DNA from: Leptospira ognonensis
Lineage (GTDB): Bacteria > Spirochaetota > Leptospiria > Leptospirales > Leptospiraceae
DNA: 64,000 bases
Direction of reading: 5' to 3'
Assembly: GCF_004770745.1 (NCBI RefSeq)
Contig: NZ_RQGD01000010.1
Span: 186,001 to 250,000, forward strand
Of the stretch, positions 1 to 8,701 are shown piece after piece. Made by a program: the position numbers and the translations under genes. Each line of letters begins with the position of its first letter. The stretch's first letter is position 1. The notes below the pieces were generated by a model, which saw only the letters and a program-made list of their open reading frames with translations, did no database searches and was not told the DNA's origin.

Positions 1-3000
1 ACGATTCCCACAATTAGTTCTTCAAACACAGGAGAGATTACAATTTCTCCGTCCAGTCTTACATTCACCACTGCAAATTGGAATAGCCCACAAACGATTA
101 CATTAACATCCGTAGTTGATGGTTCCCTTGATGGAAACATTTCGGTGACAATCAATCATACGAATGCGAACTCGAGTGATACTAAATACAGTGGCCTCTT
201 AGCAAGTTCCGTATCTGCACAAAACATAGATAGTGGTTCACCTCAGATTGTATTACAGAATATATCTTCGGCACTCACAATGGTGGAAAACGGAACTTCT
301 ACCATTACCTTTGAGATCAGACTGACGATTTTGCCTGGCGCCTCGGTTACCATTGGGCCCATTGTGAGTTCTGATACTACAGAAGCTGTCATTCTTGACA
401 GTTCAGGAAATCCAACAAACAACCGTACGCTGGTTTTCAATAATACAACCAGTAATGCTCCCGTTTTTAGTGGGGATACAACCACGGGTAGTTGGAATAT
501 GGCTCAGACTATTACAATTCGCTCTGTAGCCGATGATTTTACGGATGGAACAATACCCGTTACAGTGAACATTCCGACGGCAACAGGGTCTTTTTATGCT
601 GGCTTACGTCCGACAACCGTCATCTCAGGTTATACGCCTGGAACAGGAAATTTAGCTCTAACGATTACCGACAATGATACCGTTGGCTTCTCGATCTCGA
701 CGACAACTCTGAACGTCACCGAAGGTGGTGCCAATGGTACCTTTACAGTTGCATTAACGAGTGCACCTTGCAATACTCCAGGCAATTTAGCAAATTGCGC
801 ATCAGGCTCGATCACGATTCCATTGAGTGCTGAAACATTTAGTGCTCCCGATGTCACACAATACACATTTAGTCCTAACTCACCAGCAAGTTTAACGTTT
901 AATGAAACCAATTGGAATGTGCCACAAACAGTGACGATCATTCCCGCCGATGATAGCATCGACGAAATCGCAACTCGAGTACATACATTTACCTTGGGAT
1001 CTGTATCAGGTTCGGGAACAGATTACGAGGGACTGAATCCATCCGACGTCACAATCAACCTGAGTGATAATGATAATGCTTCTCCAAAAGTCAATTTCGC
1101 ATTAAAGACTGGATCCCAGGCTTTTACTGCAGAAAATGGGCTAAAGACAACCTACCAAATTAGCTTAGCTTCACAGCCGTTAAGTGGCAATTCGGTAACA
1201 GTAACTGTCGCGACGACGGATATATCCGAGGGGCAGATTCTACTTTCGACTGGTCCAGATGTTCTCGCAAACTCGAACACCTATACATTTACAAGCGCCA
1301 ACTGGAATTCTGCTGTAGATGTTGTGATCAAGGGACTCTCGGATGTAGATTCGAGCAATACAAGCTTTACGATTACCGTAGGCTCAGGATCTGAATCTGG
1401 GACAACTGCCTCCTGGTACACGGGTTTTTCGGGCGCAACAGGTAATAACGCCGTTCTCACAAATTATAATATTGGTGCTGGTGCCATTACTATAGGAACT
1501 CCAGCTACAATGAGTATGGCAGAAACAGCGGCGGCATTTTCAATTTACGTTTTTTTGCAGCAAGCGCCGACGAACAACGTTGTGATTCCTGTTAGCATAA
1601 ACACGAGCTTTCCTTGTAGATTGCTTACGACTCCTTCCAATGTGGATCAATTTACTGTATCAACCACTTCAATAACGATCACACCCGCAAACTGGGACCA
1701 GGCGGGGGCTCATAACCAGATCATTGTCACACCAACCAATGACTCCGTAGACGATGGAACCATTTCTTGCCCCATTCAAGTGGGCTGGGATGGATCGACG
1801 ACCTACACAAGTTCAGCCGATCCTTTTTATGATACCGTTGATCCAGCAGATCCGAGTTTAACCTTGACCGATAACGATACGGCAGGCTTGACCAGTTCTT
1901 CGCTTACACCAAGTCCACTTGTCACATCGGAGTCGGGAGCCAAAGCCACGTTTCGCTACGCACTCGCAACACAACCGACAAATAGCGTTACAGTCTCGTT
2001 CACTTCCTCCGTAGGAAGCATTGTCACTTTTAGTCCGAGTTCTTTAATGTTTACACCTTCAAACTATTCCACGACACAAACAGTTACTATTACAGGTGCC
2101 AACATCGGTACATCGGGCGACCAGACCTATTCGGTTACGCCTAGCACAACCACTGCGGAGACTACGACTGGTGGTGCCGGGTCAAATATTTACGATAATA
2201 CTTTATCCTTTGCAAGCCTCAATGCAACCAATGCGGAATTATTATACGATATCATACCATGCACAAATGCAAATGTCATGTCTGCTTGCGGAACGTCACC
2301 AAACGCTAACGGTGGTATTGTCTCCTCCCCTTCACTGAATACAACAGAGGCAGGTGGACAGGCGAGATTCCAAGTCCGTTTGCGAGCGAGGCCTACTGCT
2401 ACGATCTCACTAAATTTAAATAGTTCCAATACGTCAGAGGGAACCATCGCTCCTTCGACTCTAAATTTTACCTCAGCAAATTGGAATGTATTTCAAGATG
2501 TGATCGTCACAGGAATTGATGACTCTATTGCGGACGGAAACATTTCCTACCAAATCAACTTAGGGTCTATGTCGGGAGCGGACACAGCATTCAATGGCAA
2601 TGCCCTTCCGAGCGTTCCGATCACAAATCAAAATAACGATGTGGCATCTGTAATTCTCTCACTAACTTCAGGTTTGGTGACGACAGAAAGTGGTGGGCAG
2701 GCAACGGTGACCATTCATTTGGGAAGCGAACCGACAGGTATTGTTACCATTCCTCTCACTTCTTCGAATACCGCGGAAGGAACGGTTTCACCAGCAAGTG
2801 TTCAATTTGACAATAATTGTCCCGGTGCAGATTGTTGGAGCACTCCAAAAACGATTACCATAACCGGTGTAGATGATTTTGTAACTGATGGAAACATCGC
2901 GTACACAATCATCACAGGCGATATCACTTCCGCCGATATCAATTATGGAGCTATGTTAGATGCGTCAATCTCAGATCTATCCGTTACAAACATGGATAAT

Positions 3001-3006
3001 GATTAA
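1..3006 (+). CDS. Large surface protein of tandem beta-sandwich (Calx-beta-like) repeats, 5' partial
   Basis: The frame is open from the first base, so the gene begins upstream and only its last ~1000 codons are here. The protein is Thr/Ser/Asn-rich and built from about seven complete repeats of 110-140 residues plus a partial one. Each repeat has an early T-E-x-G-x-x-x-F/T strand, a middle F-x-x-x-N-W-N-x-x-x-T-V/I-T-I box, a D-D-x-x-D-G-N-I turn and a closing T-D/N-N-D. This is the style of Calx-beta or cadherin-like repeats in secreted leptospiral proteins. An exported adhesin or structural role is inferred. The last residues are a repeat-closing N-M-D-N-D, so the protein stops exactly at a repeat boundary with no anchor domain. 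It converges on the next gene with only 2 bases between the stops. Exact family not identified. Confidence 0.75.
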   Translation, partial: TIPTISSSNTGEITISPSSLTFTTANWNSPQTITLTSVVDGSLDGNISVTINHTNANSSDTKYSGLLASSVSAQNIDSGSPQIVLQNISSALTMVENGTSTITFEIRLTILPGASVTIGPIVSSDTTEAVILDSSGNPTNNRTLVFNNTTSNAPVFSGDTTTGSWNMAQTITIRSVADDFTDGTIPVTVNIPTATGSFYAGLRPTTVISGYTPGTGNLALTITDNDTVGFSISTTTLNVTEGGANGTFTVALTSAPCNTPGNLANCASGSITIPLSAETFSAPDVTQYTFSPNSPASLTFNETNWNVPQTVTIIPADDSIDEIATRVHTFTLGSVSGSGTDYEGLNPSDVTINLSDNDNASPKVNFALKTGSQAFTAENGLKTTYQISLASQPLSGNSVTVTVATTDISEGQILLSTGPDVLANSNTYTFTSANWNSAVDVVIKGLSDVDSSNTSFTITVGSGSESGTTASWYTGFSGATGNNAVLTNYNIGAGAITIGTPATMSMAETAAAFSIYVFLQQAPTNNVVIPVSINTSFPCRLLTTPSNVDQFTVSTTSITITPANWDQAGAHNQIIVTPTNDSVDDGTISCPIQVGWDGSTTYTSSADPFYDTVDPADPSLTLTDNDTAGLTSSSLTPSPLVTSESGAKATFRYALATQPTNSVTVSFTSSVGSIVTFSPSSLMFTPSNYSTTQTVTITGANIGTSGDQTYSVTPSTTTAETTTGGAGSNIYDNTLSFASLNATNAELLYDIIPCTNANVMSACGTSPNANGGIVSSPSLNTTEAGGQARFQVRLRARPTATISLNLNSSNTSEGTIAPSTLNFTSANWNVFQDVIVTGIDDSIADGNISYQINLGSMSGADTAFNGNALPSVPITNQNNDVASVILSLTSGLVTTESGGQATVTIHLGSEPTGIVTIPLTSSNTAEGTVSPASVQFDNNCPGADCWSTPKTITITGVDDFVTDGNIAYTIITGDITSADINYGAMLDASISDLSVTNMDND

Positions 3007-3008
3007 GT

Positions 3009-4817
3009 CTATTGCACGTATCCCTGTTTTCTCAATATTTCCATAGCATCGGTTTCTAGTCTTGAATCACGCACATACGAATTGGTAAGACCTCCTGTTT
3101 TCCATACTTGAAAATGATTAAAAATCGAAACCTTCGGTTTGCCTAAAGGAGCATCAAACAACTCATTACAGGAAATCGTACACACGTTTGGTGCCAATTC
3201 AAACATTCCAATTCCTACATCTTCCGTAGTGATCTCTTGCTTACCTTCAAAAAATTGAAATTTTGGAAATGTGACATCTGGATAAACTTCAAATGGAATT
3301 TCAATACTTTCAGATTTTTTCAATTTGCTCGTATCTACTTTGATAGATAACTCTCTTACGGAATTTTCAAAAGCAATTCTGGAATCGATTGATTTTATTT
3401 TTGGACGAAGTTGTCCTGTTCCAATGCTCACTCGCACTTCTAAGTTCAAGGGCCTTTCTTCTAGTCGATTGAATCGAATGGTGTATAAAGGAATCGTTGG
3501 CTCAATCTCTCTTAATTGATTTGAAAGAAAAGTAATCTTGTTTTTTAAGGTATCGGATAATTGTAAGGAGTTAAGGTCTGATATTTCATTAAACCGGATC
3601 GGATCAATCTGATTCGGATCGTTCTGAATATTATAATAATAAAAAACTTCCCGCCCAACCACTCCTTCCCAAAATTTTCCCAGCTCATGAAATCGAAACG
3701 ATTTTTGCAATAAAAAATCATCTCCAAAACCGATTCCCTGCGTGGATCTAGTCTCCCCATAATAAAAGCGGTCCGCACTTGATTTACCATCTATATATTT
3801 TTGAATCGAGACTCCATCTAACTTAGATTTAGCGTCGAGCGAAAAAGACTCAATTACGAAAGGATATAAATCAACAGATTGCGTTCTTTGTTTTATCACC
3901 CTCCCCGTTTTCTGGTTCTTTAATTTTACAAGCAGAGGAACATGAATGTTCTCAAGGAATAAATCTTGACCATGTCCATAGTAAGTATTGGTTCCAGTAA
4001 ATGGAGAGATGGCATGCTCGGATCGCATAACCTCGCCATGATCAGCAGTGATCAATACTACTGTCTCATCCCAAAGCCCCATAGTTTTTAACTTTTTGAA
4101 GATAAGGTCTAATTGGTCATCGATATAGGCAACCTCTCCTAGATAATCTCGTTTCCTATCCTCTAAAAATTCCTCTGTCTTAATTCTTTGGACATAACCA
4201 GGTGGGGGAGTATACGGTTTATGGGGATCATTATAATTTAGGAAAAAGAAGAACGGTTTATTTTTCTCTACGAGATCTTCAAGAACAGAAAGACTTTTTT
4301 TTGTAATGAATGGTGTATCATTGAGATGATCGGAAAAGTCAAAACTTTCATCAAAGCCTACGTTTACACCTAGCCCATTTTTATCTGTGACAAAGGGATT
4401 GTTACCAACCATAACCGTATGAATTCCGTTTTGCGAGAGATACTTTGGAAGAGGATATAACTCCTTCTGATAAAAATCCTGAGCCTCACTTTTTGGAGTA
4501 GGATAATCCCAAAAATTAACAGGACTACGGGATGCATACTTTCCCGTAAAAAAAACCAATGTGGAAGGTCTTGTCCAAGCTGCATTGACCAAATGGTTTG
4601 AAAAGACATTTGCCGACTTAGCAAATTCATCCATTACAGGCGTTACACCGTAACGACCAATAATATCACCACGTAACGAGTCGACTACAATCCAGAGGAA
4701 ATTTGGTGGTTTTTTTATGGGCTTTGGAAACTGATCTTGTTTAGGACTGCAAACAAAAGTGAGAACGCTGATGATAAAAAAAAATATGACAGAGTTAGAA
4801 AGTAGTTTTGTTCTCAA
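3009..4817 (-). CDS. Sulfatase-like hydrolase/transferase lipoprotein (alkaline phosphatase superfamily, Thr nucleophile position)
   Basis: 602 residues. An N-terminal hydrophobic segment ends at F-V-C-S, a plausible spirochetal lipobox, so the enzyme is probably a lipoprotein facing the periplasm or surface. Superfamily metal ligands are visible: W-I-V-V-D-S-L-R near residue 45, N-D-P-H-K-P-Y near 197 and T-A-D-H-G-E near 258. The position holding Cys/Ser (formylglycine) in true sulfatases reads T-R-P-S-T followed by the usual F-F-T-G-K-Y, so the nucleophile would be threonine, as in LtaS-type and phosphoethanolamine-type transferases. A beta-rich C-terminal region of about 150 residues is unassigned. 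Its start overlaps the stop of the upstream membrane-protein gene by 4 bases, indicating translational coupling. Substrate unknown. Confidence 0.8.
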   Translation of the reverse strand: MRTKLLSNSVIFFFIISVLTFVCSPKQDQFPKPIKKPPNFLWIVVDSLRGDIIGRYGVTPVMDEFAKSANVFSNHLVNAAWTRPSTLVFFTGKYASRSPVNFWDYPTPKSEAQDFYQKELYPLPKYLSQNGIHTVMVGNNPFVTDKNGLGVNVGFDESFDFSDHLNDTPFITKKSLSVLEDLVEKNKPFFFFLNYNDPHKPYTPPPGYVQRIKTEEFLEDRKRDYLGEVAYIDDQLDLIFKKLKTMGLWDETVVLITADHGEVMRSEHAISPFTGTNTYYGHGQDLFLENIHVPLLVKLKNQKTGRVIKQRTQSVDLYPFVIESFSLDAKSKLDGVSIQKYIDGKSSADRFYYGETRSTQGIGFGDDFLLQKSFRFHELGKFWEGVVGREVFYYYNIQNDPNQIDPIRFNEISDLNSLQLSDTLKNKITFLSNQLREIEPTIPLYTIRFNRLEERPLNLEVRVSIGTGQLRPKIKSIDSRIAFENSVRELSIKVDTSKLKKSESIEIPFEVYPDVTFPKFQFFEGKQEITTEDVGIGMFELAPNVCTISCNELFDAPLGKPKVSIFNHFQVWKTGGLTNSYVRDSRLETDAMEILRKQGYVQ

Positions 4818-5203
4818 GACTCAACATCAAACATTTGCAAGGCGGTAAGCCAAACGCCTACCAAAATAAAGGCGATCCCAGTCCATTGTGTCCAATTTAA
4901 TTTTTCTTTAAAAAATACCGCAGAAGCAATGAGAACAATGATAAAACCACTGGATGTAAAAACCGGATACGCCAAAGAAAGTTTGAGTCCCTTTCCGAGG
5001 ACAAATCGATATCCGAGTAATGCCAGTCCGAATGCAGTCAAACCCAACATAAAATAAGGATTAAAAATAGTTCCCAAAAGTCCGCTTGCACTTGCTTGGA
5101 TCGGTTTTTCGGCATCTTGGAGTGAAGAGGTTTTCATCAAGATATTGGCAAGTGCGTTAAAGAATACCGCTATACAGAAGACTAGGATGATCTGAAGTTG
5201 CAT
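4814..5203 (-). CDS. Small four-helix membrane protein of the DMT/EamA-SMR type
   Basis: About 130 residues with four hydrophobic segments, a G-L-x-L-S-L-A-Y-P-V-F stretch and a final W-T-G-I-x-F-I-L-V-G-V-W-L helix. This is the pattern of small multidrug-resistance/EamA half-transporters in the inner membrane, which normally work as dimers. I placed the start at the internal ATG (M-Q-L-Q). The longer frame to 5266 adds 21 non-family residues and runs into the start of the divergent hydrolase gene; its GAAGGAG lies almost on top of the ATG, too close to be a good ribosome site. The 3' end overlaps the sulfatase-like gene by 4 bases (ATGA), so the two are probably one operon. Transport substrate unknown; it could also be a lipid-related flippase subunit. 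Confidence 0.65.
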   Translation of the reverse strand: MQLQIILVFCIAVFFNALANILMKTSSLQDAEKPIQASASGLLGTIFNPYFMLGLTAFGLALLGYRFVLGKGLKLSLAYPVFTSSGFIIVLIASAVFFKEKLNWTQWTGIAFILVGVWLTALQMFDVES

Positions 5204-5250
5204 GGGATACTGGCAATCTAGAATCTTTTCAGAGACGGTCAAATAGAAAA

Positions 5251-6084
5251 ATGAAAGCAAAATCATTCTCCTTCGCAGGTTTGAAACTCACTTATTATGA
5301 TTCAGAGACGGAAGGGCAGATCTTACTTTTTTGTCATGCCAACGGATACAGCGCAGGATGTTACCAGTATTATTTTAAGGAATTGAAAAGCCGTTACCGT
5401 ATCCTCGCCCTTGATTTCGCAGGTCATGGGAAAAGTGAGATGACTCTTAATTTTGAAAACTGGCATTTTTTTAGAGATCAAATTTTAACACTTTTGGAGA
5501 AGGAGAGGCTGGAAAACGTGATTTCGATCGGCCATTCCCTCGGCGGGGCGTCTTCCCTACTAGCCTCCGTGAAAGAACCGGAAAGGTTTAAAAAATTAGT
5601 CGTCTGGGATCCAGTCATTTTAGGAATAAAGATGATCACACTGGCAAAGATTTTTGGAAATCCGTTAGCAAAGGGAGCCTCAAAACGGAGAGCAAAATTT
5701 AGTTCTCTCGAACTTGTTAGGCGGTCTTATAAAAAGTTCCCTGCCTTTGCAAATTTTGATCCAGACATATATGAAAATTACTTAGAGTCCTGTTTCCGAA
5801 AAACTGGAAATGGAGATGAGGTAGAACTTTGTTGTGACCCAAGAGTGGAGACACAAATATTCACTCATTCACACTATCATGTATTTTTAAATTTCTATCG
5901 AATCTCGCGGGAAACGCATGTTTTGATTCCGAAAAAATATGAGGTATGTAGTCCTAGTTTAGCTCAACTTCTCATACGAAAGAATCAAAATTCAAGTGTT
6001 ACCATCTGGGAGGATGCATCACACTTTTTTCCCTTCGAGAAACCAAAGGAGACACTACTTTGGCTAAATGAAAAAATCCGTTAA
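5251..6084 (+). CDS. Alpha/beta hydrolase
   Basis: 277 residues without signal peptide, cytoplasmic. It shows F-C-H-A-N-G-Y-S (oxyanion region), D-F-A-G-H-G-K-S, the nucleophile elbow G-H-S-L-G-G near residue 94, and a C-terminal D-A-S-H-F-F-P-F-E-K-P holding the catalytic His. Length and order fit the MhpC/epoxide-hydrolase-like alpha/beta hydrolases. The natural ester or thioester substrate cannot be read from the sequence. It is transcribed away from the small membrane-protein gene with under 50 bases between the preferred starts, so promoters must overlap coding sequence or lie very close. It converges on the DHH gene 7 bases downstream. Confidence 0.85.
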   Translation: MKAKSFSFAGLKLTYYDSETEGQILLFCHANGYSAGCYQYYFKELKSRYRILALDFAGHGKSEMTLNFENWHFFRDQILTLLEKERLENVISIGHSLGGASSLLASVKEPERFKKLVVWDPVILGIKMITLAKIFGNPLAKGASKRRAKFSSLELVRRSYKKFPAFANFDPDIYENYLESCFRKTGNGDEVELCCDPRVETQIFTHSHYHVFLNFYRISRETHVLIPKKYEVCSPSLAQLLIRKNQNSSVTIWEDASHFFPFEKPKETLLWLNEKIR

Positions 6085-6091
6085 GCAGGAA

Positions 6092-7021
6092 TTAGTCGCA
6101 AGCACGAATGATAGCAATGATGTCATTCAAATCGTTGTCAGCAGACTCATTTGGAACCTGGCAAGTACCAGCATTCATATGACCTCCGCCATTATAACTT
6201 AAACACAAATCGCCTATGTTTACATCGGAAGTTCGATTCAGTATCGACTTACCGATGGCGAAAACTGTATTTTGTTTTTTGACTCCCCACATCACGTGAA
6301 TCGAAATATTGGAATCTGGAAAGAGGGCATAGATCATAAAACGATTGGCTGCAAAAATGGTTTCCTCGTTTCTTAAATCCAGGACAACGAGATTTCCGTA
6401 ATCCGTCGTACACCGTAAGATTTGCTCTTTCGCTGACTTTTCATGTTCTTTAAAAAGATTCACGCGTTCAATGACATCTTCCATTTCCAGTATATAGTTG
6501 ATATCGTGATCGCGACAAGCATCGATTAAATTCATCATCAGTTGATAATTAGAAACACTAAATTCACGAAACCGCCCAAGTCCAGTTCGAGCATCCATTA
6601 AAAAATTCATTAGAACCCAGCCGCGAGGATTCAATATTTCTGCTTTTGAGAATTGGGCGGCATCTCCTTTGTCGACGGCATCCATCATTTCTGCCCACCT
6701 TGCCGGGAATCGCTTAAAACCACCATAATAATCGAAAACAACTCTGGCAGCAGAAGGAGCATTCGGATTGATAATATGATTTGAATGTTTTTCGTTCCGA
6801 AGTGTCTCGCTCAAATGATGATCGAAGGCTAGGTAGCATCCCTTCACATAAGGCAAGTTTGTCGTTATGTCACGATCTGAAATTTCGATGAGACCATCTT
6901 GCATATCCTTGGGATGAACAAATTTAATATCATCGATGAGACCAATCTCTTTCAATAAAACGGCACAGATCAAGCCGTCAAAATCACTTCTGGTTACCAA
7001 ACGATATTTCTTATCTGTCAT
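6092..7021 (-). CDS. DHH/DHHA1 family phosphoesterase (exopolyphosphatase/NrnA-like)
   Basis: About 310 residues. An N-terminal R-S-D-F-D-G-L motif and a central F-D-H-H-L-S motif supply the metal-binding Asp and His residues of the DHH superfamily. The C-terminal S-Y-N-G-G-G-H-M-N-A-G-T-C is the DHHA1 substrate-binding signature. Such enzymes cleave short oligonucleotides (nanoRNA), cyclic-dinucleotide breakdown products, pAp or polyphosphate; the exact substrate is not decidable here. The start was set at ATG 7021 (M-T-D-K-K) rather than a TTG three codons upstream, because GAGG lies just before it and the family begins close to the RSDFDG motif. It is single and converges with the upstream hydrolase. 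Confidence 0.8.
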   Translation of the reverse strand: MTDKKYRLVTRSDFDGLICAVLLKEIGLIDDIKFVHPKDMQDGLIEISDRDITTNLPYVKGCYLAFDHHLSETLRNEKHSNHIINPNAPSAARVVFDYYGGFKRFPARWAEMMDAVDKGDAAQFSKAEILNPRGWVLMNFLMDARTGLGRFREFSVSNYQLMMNLIDACRDHDINYILEMEDVIERVNLFKEHEKSAKEQILRCTTDYGNLVVLDLRNEETIFAANRFMIYALFPDSNISIHVMWGVKKQNTVFAIGKSILNRTSDVNIGDLCLSYNGGGHMNAGTCQVPNESADNDLNDIIAIIRACD

Positions 7022-7030
7022 TAGCCTCAA

Positions 7031-7154
7031 CCTTAGGGAACGTAAGTATAGACTCCAGAGATATCATAGTCTCTGACAAAATCCAGTAGCTTTTTTAACT
7101 ATGGAACTGAATCTGAATGATGTTCAAGCAAGGATCTTGGCTTTTTCTTAGGAT
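7031..7154. promoter_or_regulatory. Divergent intergenic region between DHH gene and GHKL-like gene
   Basis: A 124-base gap between divergent genes must hold both promoters. It contains a CAGAGA...TCTCTG inverted repeat around 7053-7072 that could be an operator. A 15-codon frame beginning ATGGAACTGAAT ends in TAG just before the next gene; it is too short to call. No confident -35/-10 pair was identified. Confidence 0.3.
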
Positions 7155-7988
7155 TTGTACTGCAAATATGGGAACAAACTCTTGACCGAATTCTCTTTGT
7201 GGATTCAATGTGCAGTTACATTGAAGAAATCAGAATTAGAACTTAATGATATTATAAGCAGGGCTGTTGAAAATCAGAAGATTTTAACTCTCAAGACTTA
7301 CCTCCTTAGTGATTATGGGGAGCATATTCTTAAAGTGATTACTGCATCGATCCTTAAAAAGTACAATCGCTTAGACTTAATGGATATCTCCTACGCTGCC
7401 GCAAAAGAGCTAGTCATCAATGCGACCAAAGCAAACCTCAAACGAGTCATGTTTAGAGAAGCCGGATTAGATATCAATCGTGCCGAGGACTACGAAAAAG
7501 GCATGGCAAACTTTAAAGGAAACCTGCGAGAGGACAAAATCGGAAGCTACAAATCACTATTTAAAGAATTTGATCTTCCTGTTTATGCGACTTTCTATTA
7601 CACTCATGACGTTCTTAATATTAAAATTAAGAATGCCTTCCCCTTACTTCCCGTCGAGGAGACCCGTATCCGTGATAAATTTAAAAAAGCCATCAGCTTC
7701 AGCAATCTAATTGATTTTTTTATGGAGTATGGTGATAACACGGAAGGTGCAGGAATGGGGATTACCATGGTAGGAATTTTACTAGACCAATCTGGTATCA
7801 ATAAGCACGCGTTTAGTCTATACTCCAGCGAAAAATACCAGGAAACTGTGGCGAAAATCGAAATTCCGCTTAGCAACGATTATATATCAAAACGAAAAAT
7901 GTTTCAAAAGGAATCTGAAGAACTAGGCCTTCCAAAAGAGGAATTAAGAAAAACCTTTTCTTACAATTACAAACTGTTCCAAAAGTGA
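7155..7988 (+). CDS. GHKL-type ATPase-like protein (histidine-kinase-like ATPase fold), function unknown
   Basis: 277 residues, soluble. A central K-E-L-V-I-N-A-T-K-A-N resembles the N-box of GHKL ATPases (E..N..KA), and D-N-T-E-G-A-G-M-G-I-T-M-V near residue 200 resembles the glycine-rich G-box that closes over ATP. There is no H-box, receiver or membrane segment, so it would be a stand-alone ATPase like anti-sigma kinases or SiaB proteins. The called start is TTG at 7155 with no strong ribosome site; TTG 7221 (L-K-K-S-E-L-E-L-N) is an alternative and would remove an odd 22-residue N-terminus. The family name is not recognised with certainty; the ATPase reading rests on the two motifs only. 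Confidence 0.6.
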   Translation: MYCKYGNKLLTEFSLWIQCAVTLKKSELELNDIISRAVENQKILTLKTYLLSDYGEHILKVITASILKKYNRLDLMDISYAAAKELVINATKANLKRVMFREAGLDINRAEDYEKGMANFKGNLREDKIGSYKSLFKEFDLPVYATFYYTHDVLNIKIKNAFPLLPVEETRIRDKFKKAISFSNLIDFFMEYGDNTEGAGMGITMVGILLDQSGINKHAFSLYSSEKYQETVAKIEIPLSNDYISKRKMFQKESEELGLPKEELRKTFSYNYKLFQK

Positions 7989-7998
7989 ACGTTTTAAT

Positions 7999-8658
7999 TT
8001 AAAAAAGCGAAAGTTGATCTGTTTCGGGAATGGCCAAGATTGAAGATGATGAATAAGTAGTGATCAATGCTTCGATTTCCTTTTGCTTGGATAGATTTGG
8101 ATCGAGCCATGCAGCAATATTTTCATCTTTGATTTGGACAGGTTGTCTTCCTTGGTTTCCGCCTGTATTATGAATTTCTTTCATCAATTCATTTCCCTCT
8201 TGGGTTAAAATTGTGAACCAAGACGCATCCTCTTTACCTCCCCAAATTCCCGCAAAACTCATATTAGGCTCATTCTGATTTTGAATTCTATATCTGACCT
8301 TTGTACCTTTTTCAGACTTCCATTCTAAAAAATAGGAAGCAGGTACGATACAGCGCTGAGAATAGATCAGATTGCCCCAAAAAGTAGATGAAAATAATTT
8401 TTCCACTCTAGTATTAAAAATAACTTTTGGAGACCAGTCCGGCTTAATTCCCCAATTAGCATATGTTATATTTACTTTATTTTCAGCCTGAAATAGGATT
8501 GGAGCCTTCGCTCCAGGGAAAATTTCCGATCCTGATAAGGTCTTAAAAAGAGTTTCGATGCGCTGCAAATCGACCGCTGGTAACTCTTGCACAAGACGGA
8601 TCCATTTTTGAGTTCCGTCTTTTAAAGTGATAAGTGTATAACCGAATCTACCGCACAT
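7999..8658 (-). CDS. yedK: SOS response-associated peptidase (SRAP/YedK/HMCES family)
   Basis: 219 residues beginning Met-Cys-Gly-Arg-Phe. The Cys exposed after Met removal forms the covalent thiazolidine cross-link with abasic sites in single-stranded DNA in this family. Also visible are N-T-R-V-E (the N-A-R-x-E box), R-C-I-V-P-A-S-Y-F-L-E-W with its catalytic Glu, F-A-G-I-W-G, and E-I-H-N with the catalytic His. The loop after that His (T-G-G-N-Q-G-R-Q-P-V) is longer than the common H-x-R-M-P-V form and has Gln for Met; the active-site residues themselves are kept. Role: shielding abasic sites at stalled forks. It is flanked by an SDR gene in the same direction 43 bases upstream. Confidence 0.92.
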   Translation of the reverse strand: MCGRFGYTLITLKDGTQKWIRLVQELPAVDLQRIETLFKTLSGSEIFPGAKAPILFQAENKVNITYANWGIKPDWSPKVIFNTRVEKLFSSTFWGNLIYSQRCIVPASYFLEWKSEKGTKVRYRIQNQNEPNMSFAGIWGGKEDASWFTILTQEGNELMKEIHNTGGNQGRQPVQIKDENIAAWLDPNLSKQKEIEALITTYSSSSILAIPETDQLSLF

Positions 8659-8701
8659 CTTATGTATTGAAACATCTCTCTCTTAATGAAAATCCCGAAA
8701 T

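Noticed and set aside
3009..4817. True formylglycine sulfatase
   Set aside because: The essential Cys/Ser is Thr; kept only as sulfatase-like.
4814..5266. Longer start (5266) for the small DMT/SMR-type protein
   Set aside because: Extension is unlike the family and overlaps the divergent hydrolase start.
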